Assembly (NCBI GenBank): GCA_900618795.1
Contig: UYJD01000013.1
Coordinates: 842,537-906,536, forward strand
Direction of reading: 5' to 3'
Length of the DNA stretch: 64,000 bases
Origin: Cyanodermella asteris
Taxonomy: Eukaryota; Ascomycota; Lecanoromycetes; Ostropales; Stictidaceae
Shown here piece by piece: positions 46,013-55,502 of this stretch. The stretch's first letter is position 1. Each line of letters begins with the position of its first letter. The notes beneath the pieces are model-generated. The model did no database searches. It saw only the letters and a program-made list of their open reading frames with translations, and was not told where the DNA came from. The position numbers and the translations under genes were made by a program.

Positions 46013-46765
46013 ATGACAAGTGCTAAATATCAATCGCTTGAACAGCTCGACCAAGTCAATCCAGACACAGAGCTCAACTCAGTGGACGAAAAGCCGCTCG
46101 AGAACTGTGATGGTGGGCTGGATCATCGCCATCTATCAAAGGCATGGCGTCCTACACTTGTTAGGTCTGCAGTGATTTTACTATCGAGCTGTGCTCTGTT
46201 CATCGTCGTGCTGTTGAGCTGGTCACTTGAAAGCCGCCACGAGGCACTTCTACTCGGAACATGCTCCAAAGCTACCCCGGAAGCTCAAATGCAGCGCTGC
46301 GTGTTCGACCCCATGATGTATAATTGGGTCGACGAGCGCTGCTACTGGAAAGAACTCTCCGACCAATACTTTGCTGCCGGAAATTGGACCTTCTTCACTG
46401 ATCCTGATGGTCGTCATCCCATCTTGGAGGAGAGCGTGCGCCGCGGTGAAATCATTGATGCCTGGGTTACAGGGGATTTCCACCACAGCCATTGTTCTTA
46501 CATCTTACATAAGAGACTTCTCGCGGAGAGCGCGAGCGAGGTTGCGCTGGATTCCAAGTCTCGATCTGTTGCTCACACAGAACACTGCCTCATGTGGCTG
46601 AGTAAGCCAAAACCGCATGTATTCAACCTGACGACTTTGAGCTTTTCCCGCGAGTCGCTGGGATGTATTGCAGGACCGCTTGCGACAGACTGTTACAGTC
46701 CCGAAGGAGCCCAAGTCTGTTGGCCGGGACAGGGACACTCTACTCAGCATCACCCCACACACTGA
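46013..46765 (+). CDS. Divergent HxxHC membrane protein of the RiPP cluster, copy C
   Basis: A single-exon model of 250 codons. A 50-residue cytosolic tail (MTSAKYQSLEQLDQVNPDTE) comes before one helix (about 51-69, RSAVILLSSCALFIVVLLSW). The lumenal part reads EAQMQRCVFDPMMYNWVDER with the Cys-Phe-Asp-Pro...Trp...Cys block, then FHHSHCSYILHKRLL (157-161) and VAHTEHCLMWL (188-192). The C-terminus after about residue 215 is His/Gln-rich and may be altered by an unseen intron. It is a third member of the same divergent class. Role in modification of the RiPP core is inferred from motif and neighbourhood. Confidence 0.78.
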   Translation: MTSAKYQSLEQLDQVNPDTELNSVDEKPLENCDGGLDHRHLSKAWRPTLVRSAVILLSSCALFIVVLLSWSLESRHEALLLGTCSKATPEAQMQRCVFDPMMYNWVDERCYWKELSDQYFAAGNWTFFTDPDGRHPILEESVRRGEIIDAWVTGDFHHSHCSYILHKRLLAESASEVALDSKSRSVAHTEHCLMWLSKPKPHVFNLTTLSFSRESLGCIAGPLATDCYSPEGAQVCWPGQGHSTQHHPTH

Positions 46766-47156
46766 GGTCACAATTTCGCGGCTTCTGGCCACGGAAGAAC
46801 CGTATTTGCAGACTCAAATTCTACCTAGTCGGTATCTTTGAGCTGGGACCTGAGCTGAGCTTTCGGGCTCAAGCAGGAGGTCTGAGAACGCACCAACATC
46901 AGTGCGCAGGTGCAGCATTCCCTGGAGACAGGGAAGGAAATCTGATCAATGGGAGCAGCTCGGAAAGGTTCAGGGAGGTAACGCGTGAATTAAGTGTGGC
47001 AGCCTCCCAGATCGAACACGTCAATGCACGCAAGGGAAACTTGAATTCTGCCCATCATGATACATATGCTGTCTCCTGGATGTTCGAAGTACCCAGGCGC
47101 TGTATTCACCGTCCAAATCGAGTTGGATACACACACACACACAGAGAGAGAGAGAC

Positions 47157-47202
<46 letters not shown>

Positions 47203-49269
47203 TCAGCATAGGGCGTGTGCAGGGCCGCTCAGAAGCTGACTTGCTGCTGAAGAGAGATTTTGGTTGTGGATTCATAGGATCAGATCATCGTGTACGCACG
47301 TGTCCTGGAGGTCAGGTCAAAACGATCTCCTCAGCTTCTGCGATGTTGGCCGCAGTCAGGGATCCGAGATGAGCGTCCACACCGGGAATTGCCAAGAAGC
47401 TTTCTTGGATGAGTCGTAGAAAAGCTGCAATCCTCACATGCTTCGAATTTGACTGCGAAGCGAATTGGAATGGAGGCCTTCGCGGCTAAGCCATCGTTTT
47501 GGGGAAATTTTGTCCTGCGAGGCACTTGACACGAGCTGTGGATCGATTGTTGGCGCAACAGACGACGTAGTGTACAGCGCGTTCTGCAACCAAGAGATGT
47601 CGATCAGAATCTTCCAGGACCGGATATGTGAGACAGAAGGATGCATAGCCTCGTTTGTTCAAGACAACGCAAACTATTGGCTCAAATCAGGATGCTTCAG
47701 GAATGTCCGATGCCTCTATTCAGATAACTGATATCAGTCCCAACACATCACCGACGAATACTTCTGACCCGGTGATCGTGTTAGCCCAGCAACGGTGATG
47801 AGTGTAGGACAAAAGGCGGAGACGCAGTCGTGCCAGTCACGGGTTGAGGCTACACCCAAATATGAGCCAAGCAGGCCGATGATCAATCTTGCGGCACTCT
47901 TTACGCGTATAGAAGACTGCGTCTATATGTCTTCTCTGCGACAGTACGGCAAGCGAAGCAGTAACAAGTGGATCGCCAATTGGGCTTCAGCCCACCATTG
48001 CCGTCGACAATGGGATCGTGATAGCGTCGCTTTGGGCGTAAATGCAGAGTCACGTGACGGTTTCAGCCTCAACCTCCTGTAGTGTTACACGCCCGCAACC
48101 ACTTTCTTCCACTTCGTCAAAGCCGATCGTGCCTCGCAATAGCCCCCGATATTACTGCAACGTTCCAAATTTGTGCCACATCGGGCCGACGGCTAGTACC
48201 TGGGGAGTACAGGGGCGTTGTATTCACAGCTCAGGACTCATTCGCTGTTCCATGTCAGCCACTGTGCCTCTCGGAATAATGTCCTCAGTAAGCTGCAGGT
48301 ACGGCGATGCGACGTGGAGACCGAATTTCGCCTACAACTATAAACTGCAGCCATCGTGTTCTATGGCCAATCACAACTCGCCTCGGACCAGTCTTTCGGC
48401 CTTCTTATATGCAGATTGACGAGCTAGACCTCATCTGCTGCAACGTCCTCAAGCCAGCATCCTGGCTTCAGGACTCCCTCTCTACTTTGTCTGCGCCGCC
48501 CCGCTTTCGCTGAGGCTAGCTCATGCGCTCTGCGACCTCCTTCGCTGTTTTCGCTGGACGAGACACCGACTTCATGCATTGTGGTGGTTGACCAGAATCG
48601 GCAGACTCCTTGTTTGATCATCTTCAGATCCGACATGGCGAGCAGATCATCTGGGCCAGCATACCAGACTTAGTTATTCCGCAGCATTGAGGAGAAGATT
48701 GGACGATTTGCGAGCATCTCGCGGTATGCTTGAAGGCTTCCAGTAGTGCCACATGGCCAGGGATGACAGTCAAACCTTCGAGTGAGCCCATCCTTGGTTC
48801 ACTCAGCATGCAGGCGTCCACATGACACAGTTCATCCACCGGCCCAATTTCCAATCCGGTGTCCTTGGTCATGATGTTTGGACGACGTCTCAGTATGTGC
48901 TTCCATCCGATCAGCATGGCCTTACATACTACTTCGCCTTCCTCCGTTGCATTGGAGCACATCTGGAACATCGCCGCTGAGATATTTGGCGCTTTCGCTA
49001 AGTCTTAGCTCGGCTAGGTAACAGAGCTCCACGTCAACGATGTCAGGCTGGGTTCAAACTATGTATTTAACGTCTCGAGCACCCTCTTGTCCTAGGTCTT
49101 TTTCTCTTCATTCCATTCTTTCATTCCCTTCAACCAACTCCAGCAATCATCCATTCTCTTCAGGCATCCCGGTGATCCTGTGAGCCATTCCTTCAGATTC
49201 TTCGACCGTCTGTTCTTCATTAAATCCACTTTGAACCCATTTCAAACCTATCATTCCAAATCAGTCAAG
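46766..49269. other. Right flank of the RiPP cluster, no supported gene
   Basis: 2.5 kb with short frames only. One on the minus strand at 48624-48971 (115 codons from an ATG, with KAMLIGWKHILRRRPNIM and SLEGLTVIPGHVALLEAF) looks protein-like and could be a remnant or an exon of an unknown gene, but I cannot extend it. A purine microsatellite lies at 47129-47198. No tyrosinase, transporter or zinc-cluster regulator was recognised. Confidence 0.4.
47129..47198. repeat. Microsatellite (AC)n(GA)n
   Basis: A run of about eight AC units passes directly into GA units with two CAGA interruptions, about 70 bp in all. It lies in non-coding DNA. Confidence 0.97.
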
Positions 49270-49953
49270 ATGTACACTCTCGCTGCTCTCACCGCCATCC
49301 TCTCCTTGGTCTCGGCCGCTCCCACCGAGAAGCGCGCCACCAAGACGACCTACACCGGTAACGGCTCCGCTGCCGCCGGCTGGCCAACCAAGGACAAGTG
49401 GGCCAGCTTCGACAGCCTCTGGAACGCCAACTTGGCCAACATGAAGCAGAGCTGCGACGCCTTCTCCGTGCCCCGCAACAGCGACGCCGAGCTCGCCGAG
49501 ATCAAGACCGCCATCGGCACCGTCTCCAAGAGCACCGGCGTCGACAACCGCTTCATCCTGGCCGTCATCCTCCAGGAGTCGCACGCCTGCACCCGTGTCT
49601 GGAAGACCACCTCTCCCGGCGCCGGTGTCGTCAACCCCGGCATGATGCAGGACCACAACGGTTCGCACATGTGCAACTCGGGCACCTCGGGCGCCCCCGC
49701 CAACGTCCAGAACCCTTGCCCTCAGGCTCAGATCCAGGGCATGATCCAGGACGGTGCTGGCGGAACCGCTTCCGGCGACGGACTCAAGCAGACCATTTCC
49801 CAGGCCGGTGGCAGCGATGCCCAGACCGTCTACAAGGCGGCCCGCATCTACAACTCGGGCTCTCTGCCCGCCAACGGCGACCTCGGCTCCGGTGGAGCTA
49901 CCTCCTCCTACAGCTCTGACATTGCCAACCGTCTGGTCGGTGTTGTCTTCTAA
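49270..49953 (+). CDS. Secreted lysozyme-like (transglycosylase-fold) protein
   Basis: A single exon of 227 codons. Residues 1-17 (MYTLAALTAILSLVSAA) are a signal peptide, followed by a Lys-Arg Kex2-like site at 21-22. The domain has VDNRFILAVILQESHACTRV, where E103 lies as the catalytic glutamate does in lysozyme-like and lytic-transglycosylase folds, then GMMQDHNGS and YKAARIYNSGSL, matching the usual Gly-Leu-Met-Gln and Tyr-Asn-Ser-Gly blocks. Codon use is strongly C-ending, which suggests high expression. It may cut bacterial peptidoglycan or chitin-like glycans outside the cell, or serve against competing microbes; this is inference. The leader (49085-49269) is pyrimidine-rich. Confidence 0.8.
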   Translation: MYTLAALTAILSLVSAAPTEKRATKTTYTGNGSAAAGWPTKDKWASFDSLWNANLANMKQSCDAFSVPRNSDAELAEIKTAIGTVSKSTGVDNRFILAVILQESHACTRVWKTTSPGAGVVNPGMMQDHNGSHMCNSGTSGAPANVQNPCPQAQIQGMIQDGAGGTASGDGLKQTISQAGGSDAQTVYKAARIYNSGSLPANGDLGSGGATSSYSSDIANRLVGVVF

Positions 49954-50604
49954 GTGTATTAATCTTGATTGCTACAAATGAGGGACCACAATTCGAGAGG
50001 AGGACAGACTTCAGACAATTCATAGAATCTGCAGAACAATTTCAATGTTGATGTTGCTGGAATTAAGCCTGAGTTCCAATGATTACGTGCGTTCGTGATT
50101 TGTGGTGCTTTCGACGCCGTGGACCTGTTCAAAGCGCATACCGACCTTGCTCAATTGCAGACACGCGATTCGTGCCACGGGTCTTTCGGTCCGAGCGCTG
50201 GCGTATGAAGCTTTCGGGCTGAGATAGTCGCCATCACATGGCGGATCGCAGCTGCATTGCGCAGTAGCATGACCTGGCTGAGGCACGCGATGTGCTTTTG
50301 GTCTTTATGAAGATGTCTGAGCGAATCGAGCGATGTGACGAGTAGCTTTAGCAGAAAGGGTTGTACTTTGATACGAAAGTCACAACGCGAAGAAAGCATC
50401 CACGCTATGTCTATTACTACTCTGAGGCTGAGCCAGCTTCTGGCAAGCATTCGAAGCTCAAGTCTTTGGGGTTTTTGGTCTGCTTTGTAGATTCCCTATT
50501 GACCTAATCTGAGGGAGTCATCCAGCCTGATCAAAGTGTAAAGGACATGTCGTTCATCAATGCCCTGACCTTGCGCCCGTTCCCACTTCGCATCATATGG
50601 CAAA
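49954..50604. other. Convergent intergenic region
   Basis: The 651 bp between two converging genes hold no supported gene. Confidence 0.5.
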
Positions 50605-51961
50605 CTACTTCTTGTCCATTCCCAAGTGACGAAGCTCTTGAACCAGAGCATGGAAGCCAGGCTCCGTCTTTCTCATCTTTTCCATAATCTCTTTCTCCCT
50701 CTCCTTGTTCCACTCGGGTCTTTGGGATTCCAAGGCACGTCTCACAACACCCAACACTGCAGCCTTCCGCTTCTGATAGTCATCCTCAGGCATTTCGGAC
50801 ATCTCCACGAGCCTGCGCGACATTGATTTGGGGTCTGAGTACGGGTCAGGAATTCGCAACATTGAGTGTAAAAATTTTCCTACTGCTATCGGTCAGATTG
50901 GCTAGTCTTTGTTTTGCACGACTTATGGATGGCTACATACCTTTCATCTCGCAATCAATTCTATCCACCCAACCAGGATCGGCAGTGGAAGGCTCGAACT
51001 TCTTTTGAGCAATGCTCCCGATCAAGGAACTGGAGAACGGGGCGAGCTGAAAGTAAGACTTCACGTTTCGTTTCTCGTACTCCAGCCATGGCACAACAGT
51101 CTCACTCCATCCGTATTGGGCTCCAGTCAGATCAAATGCGTACACCTCAGTCTCTGACAAGTGAATCTGCCAATACGAGTGCTGGCCGTTTGTGTCGTGC
51201 ATGATGACGCCTGTCGGGCCGGCGTGTGCGATTGATTGGTTGCCGGGCCCTCTGATGTTGATCATGACCTCGAAGATGTCTTCGGGGGAAACGAAACCTT
51301 TGAAGGTTAGCTCGATCACGAAAGGGCTGTCAGGTCGTCACATACCCTTGATCATTCCATGAAGAATGATCGGCCAAGCCGCCTGTGTTATTCCGCAGGC
51401 GTTCGTGGCCAGAAGCTTCCTGAAACGGGTGAGATCCCCCTCGCAAAGGCTTGCGTCAATTTTGTAATAGGCAAGAAATACGGAGCAGTACCAATGTAGC
51501 TCTTCACCCTCCTGTACGACTTTGGTCACGTCCCAAGGGTAACCTTCTTCGCGACGCACGTAGAACAGTTCTTGGAGAAAGTCGCCCGCTCGATACAGAC
51601 ATTTGCGAGCGAATAGTCGATCGCAGGTCGTTTGGTGAAACTTCCGGTGTTTCTTCGCGCAAGCTTCGTCGCAGTAGTAAGCTTGATCCGGATCGCTGGT
51701 GTATCTGATGGGCAGATCCTTGCAACCAGAACATGGCTCAGTTGCTGGCTTTCCGCATCGCGAACAGAGATGTTTCTTGTTGGTGGAACTACCGCTGTCC
51801 AAGTTCTCATCAGGCTTGGTGTTTGCGGTGACCATGGCCGATTGCACTTGATCCACCCAGCCCAGATACTTTGCGCGCTCATTTGGGGGCAGCTTGATTG
51901 CCATGTCGCGGGTAGTACAGGCTGGATCTCCGTGTGGGAAAAGGGGCCTTGGAGGCGCCAT
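50605..51961 (-). CDS. MYND-type zinc-finger protein
   Basis: Three exons (51346-51961, 50941-51297, 50605-50882) join in phase to 416 residues. The MYND finger spans residues 66-113: CSRCGKPATEPCSGCKD, then YYCDEACAKKHRKFHQTTC, with all seven Cys and the His of the C6HC pattern. Before it is a polar 60-residue tail. The rest (LFYVRREEGYPWDVTKV, then GFVSPEDIFEVMINIRGPG and GQHSYWQIHLSETEVYAFDL) is a conserved-looking but unnamed domain found after MYND fingers in fungi. There is no SET domain. MYND fingers bind proline-rich peptides in transcriptional partners. Its role is unknown. Confidence 0.85.
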
Positions 51962-54160
51962 GCTGAGGCACGGAGGATGCCAAAGTTGGTCGCTGGAGAG
52001 GCTACAGCTGGTGGGAAAAAGGAAGGTTGACTTGCACGACGCCAGCTACAAAGTGAATCGGAGATCAGAAAGCATGAAGAATGGGTTCTCTGGGATGGTC
52101 CGTGCTCTGGCAGCAGGTCGAATTACACGAATACCTGCCCTCAATAGATGGCACTGCGTCATGATTTGGAATTGACCTTCATAACTGAGGAGTCCGCTGA
52201 GTTTCAGGTCAATATAATGAGGGGCGCAGGACGCCGCTCATTGCAAATCCGAGCGGCATGGCATTAAAGTTGTTCAACATTGCATGTCAACTGCCGTTTG
52301 GTTTGATGATCCACGGCTCAATCACGGAGAGAGCGGGCCAATATCAGAACCTTGTAGTCGCCGATGTTCAGTGAACAGTGGCACCTTCTTGTCATGAGCA
52401 TTGTGGCTTCCCACAAGTGGAACAGGGCAGGTCTAGCATAAGGGTGACGATTGCCCGCATCTTCCTGAGTCTTTTGTTCCGACAGTTGCATTCGTTCAAA
52501 GCTGCACGGCTGCAAACCTTCTTGTCGATTTACCCTGCTTCAAGTCCATCTCAAAGTACATGATGTGCTGGTACATTTGCTGGGGTTGTTCTTCTTGTGG
52601 CGAGTGTTTTAATGGAAGCACAATATTCTGCCGCGATGCAAAGCCAAGCAGAAGTCAAGTGCAGCCAAAGGGCGCTTGTCTGCTTCAAACCGACCCCAAG
52701 AAGTACGAGCTGCCGTACAATTGTGCGGAGTGCCGCCAGGGCGAATGCAGCTTTAGCACCAGCTGCAAATTCTGTTACCCTTGGATTCTTGTATCGCGAT
52801 GAAGCAGCGCTCACGGTGTTTCAGATTCTGGGAAGCAAACAAAGGTGGGATGAGAGCCGCGGATGGAGGCGTATATCACGACTTTGACAGGCCTGGCTGT
52901 TTGTCGACGGCGGTGCAATCTGGACAAGACCTTTTCAAGAGATCAGGAAATATTCTTTGGTGTGGCTATCGTGCGTTGAGTTGTCGACACTCGGGTGGTC
53001 ACAGTTTTTGAAAGTCGTCACGGTCATCGGTGGTTGGGAGTTCTATAGTGCGATGGCATCGCTGTGAGTGCGCAGATCGGCACATCGAGGCGACAATATC
53101 CATCGGACGAACATCTCGGAACATCTTCGCCTCGTTGCGAACCACCCGCGCTTTGAGCCGTGTGAGACTGTGAGTTGTCAATGAAGTGTCGTTGAGACAA
53201 CTCGTCGATAAACGTGCTGACTCAGCAGTCCAGCCATGTCTACTCTATCGCCTCACCACCAACCTTTCATCAGCAGCCCAGCGCCCAGCCGCGGCATACT
53301 TTGCAAAGCTCTTACGGCTGGGTCGCCGTGTTGTCGATGTTTCGGGAGTATCGTCATCCGCTCCATCTTGGCCGGTCCTCTGAGTAATTGCGTGCTTGGC
53401 GATCTACGCAGAGCGTCGACCAGCTGGCTTCCGGCATGTTGGATATTTCGCAGAGCTTCAAATGCGGACCATACCATTGTGATCAAGCCCAAGGCAGGCT
53501 GAAGGGCTGATTTATTGGTACATTGTTACGAGAAAGCGCGATTACCGCTAGACAAACAACTTTTGAGACCACCAAAGCTTGTATCCTTGCGCGACAATCG
53601 GCATCAAAAGCTATTCGTGGAATCTGAAGCCTGTGATGCAAGGGATTTACATGCCGATTTTCTTCACTATCATCCGCACATGCGATCATCGATACAGCTG
53701 ACTTCCGTGGTTGAAGCTGCCATGGCATGCATACGATTTCTTCTTTAAGGCTGCTAGTGGCTAGATAGCATGCATGTAGCGCGCTCGGTTTCGCCGGCAG
53801 CACCAACCTCCCCACGTGTCAGAAGTCGCCTGTACTCCGAAGGACTTATGTCTCTCTATCCAAATTTTGCTTTTTCCCAGCCCTTGTATCTTGCGTTGTG
53901 TCAGTTGTCTGCGCTGTTTGAATCTCTCTTCGACATGCATTACCAAGGCGAAGCTCACCGCCGTCACTGTTCGGCGGGCCATGACCGCATGGCGAACACG
54001 GAAATGAGTCTGTATAAGACGAGGGCATTGCGCTCACTCAAATGAAATTCAGTATTCCAACCCGCTCCCCCAATCGGCCTCATCACCTCTGAGGACCAGC
54101 CGTTGCCGTGAAGAGTTCAAACCCCCAACTCCAGACAGTTCATCTTCTCAATCCAGCAAT
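51962..54160. other. Divergent intergenic region without a supported gene
   Basis: The 2.2 kb lie between the leftward MYND gene and the rightward peptidase gene. Frames up to about 130 codons overlap on both strands and show no domain. Both promoters must lie here. Confidence 0.4.
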
Positions 54161-55282
54161 ATGAAGATTACGGCGCTTCTTCTTTCTCTGCTGGCCCTCA
54201 CTGACGCCGCCACGAACTCCCACATCCATCCAAGATCCCATCAACGCCGGGAACACTTCCTGCAGCGACACAGCCGAGAAGTGAGAGCTGCACTGGGCCG
54301 CGAGCCCGTCTACCACTCACCCTTCTTAAAAGAGACGCGCTCCCGAACCCACACCCAAGTCCCAGCCGAGGACAAAGCTCAAGCAGTCCAAGCCCATGCA
54401 TCACACCACCATCACTCCAAAGCCTTTCAAAACGACACCATCTGCCCAAACCACAACCCTTTCATCCGCTCCAGGCTGTGGCCACACCACGGCACCGTAC
54501 TACCCAATGACACCCGAAACATCGAATACAGCGGCAACTGGTGCGGCGTCGTCCAAAAAACACCTCCCACAGCCACAGACGGAAGCAACTCCACCTTCAT
54601 CTCCATCGAAGCCTCCTGGACCATGCCCACGCTCGCCGCGCCGAACAACGCCTCCACGACCGGAAATGGAGAGACGACCTTCTACGGCTCCCAATGGGTC
54701 GGCATCGACGGCTACACCTACGGCGGCGCAATCCTCCAAGCCGGCACCACCTCCGCCGTGACCATTTCCGCAAACGGCACGGCCGTAAACTCCGCCAGCG
54801 CCTGGTTCGAATGGTTCCCCGACCCGGAATCGCCCATCTCGGAAGCCGACTTTGCAGTCTCCCCCGGCGACGAGATCTACTGCATGGTGAAATCGTACAA
54901 CGCCACCACCGGGACCGTGACGATCAGGAACCTCTCTTCGGGCCAGGAGTACTCGACGGATTTCGCCGCGCCCAACGATCAAGCGAGCCTGAAGGGCGTC
55001 AATGCGGAGTGGATCTACGAGGACTTTAGCGCGGGCGGGCTGGTTCCGTTTGCGAGTTTCACGCCCGTGTCGTTTGCAGGGTGTAATGCGACGACGACGG
55101 ACGGCACGAGCGTGGGGCTCGAGGAGGGGACGGTGGTGGATCTGGTGGATGGGAAAGATGTGGTTTGTAATGCGGCGATTGCGGATGCGGGAACGATGAA
55201 GGTTGCGTACGGGCCGGCGACGATGGGGGCGGGGAAGCCTGCGGATGCGGACGTCGAAGATCGGAAGCCGACGTGTCAGTAG
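54161..55282 (+). CDS. Secreted glutamic peptidase, family G1 (eqolisin)
   Basis: A single exon of 373 codons. Residues 1-17 (MKITALLLSLLALTDAA) are a signal peptide, followed by a basic, His-rich propeptide to about residue 115. The mature domain opens IEYSGNWCGVV and holds SIEASWTMPT, FYGSQWVGIDGY, AWFEWFPDPE, PGDEIYCMVKSY and GVNAEWIYEDFS. The catalytic pair of the family is a Gln and a Glu; here Q178 (in SQWVGIDG) and E283 (in AEWIYEDF). Such enzymes are acid-active fungal proteases that work outside the cell. Codon use is C-rich in the first two thirds and G-rich towards the end, a local base-skew change without a frame break. It converges on the next gene. Confidence 0.93.
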   Translation: MKITALLLSLLALTDAATNSHIHPRSHQRREHFLQRHSREVRAALGREPVYHSPFLKETRSRTHTQVPAEDKAQAVQAHASHHHHSKAFQNDTICPNHNPFIRSRLWPHHGTVLPNDTRNIEYSGNWCGVVQKTPPTATDGSNSTFISIEASWTMPTLAAPNNASTTGNGETTFYGSQWVGIDGYTYGGAILQAGTTSAVTISANGTAVNSASAWFEWFPDPESPISEADFAVSPGDEIYCMVKSYNATTGTVTIRNLSSGQEYSTDFAAPNDQASLKGVNAEWIYEDFSAGGLVPFASFTPVSFAGCNATTTDGTSVGLEEGTVVDLVDGKDVVCNAAIADAGTMKVAYGPATMGAGKPADADVEDRKPTCQ

Positions 55283-55502
55283 AGGATCATTCTCGAGATC
55301 GCGATGGTCGTGAAAGCGATTACGTTGAATGGGCGGGTTTCATGTCTTGAGGATTACGGGATACATGACGGGAAAGGATGCTGGGGTTATGGTCTTACGA
55401 TTTACTGGATTTACGAGCACGAAGCATGATAAAGCAATGACAAAAACTTGATGATCATTAACTTCATTCCGCTGTTCTCTGATGCTCTCACTTGACCATG
55501 CC

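Noticed and set aside
48624-48971. Minus-strand frame of 115 codons that looks protein-like, possibly part of a regulator
   Set aside because: Could not be extended into a full gene or matched to a known domain; kept only as a note on the cluster flank.
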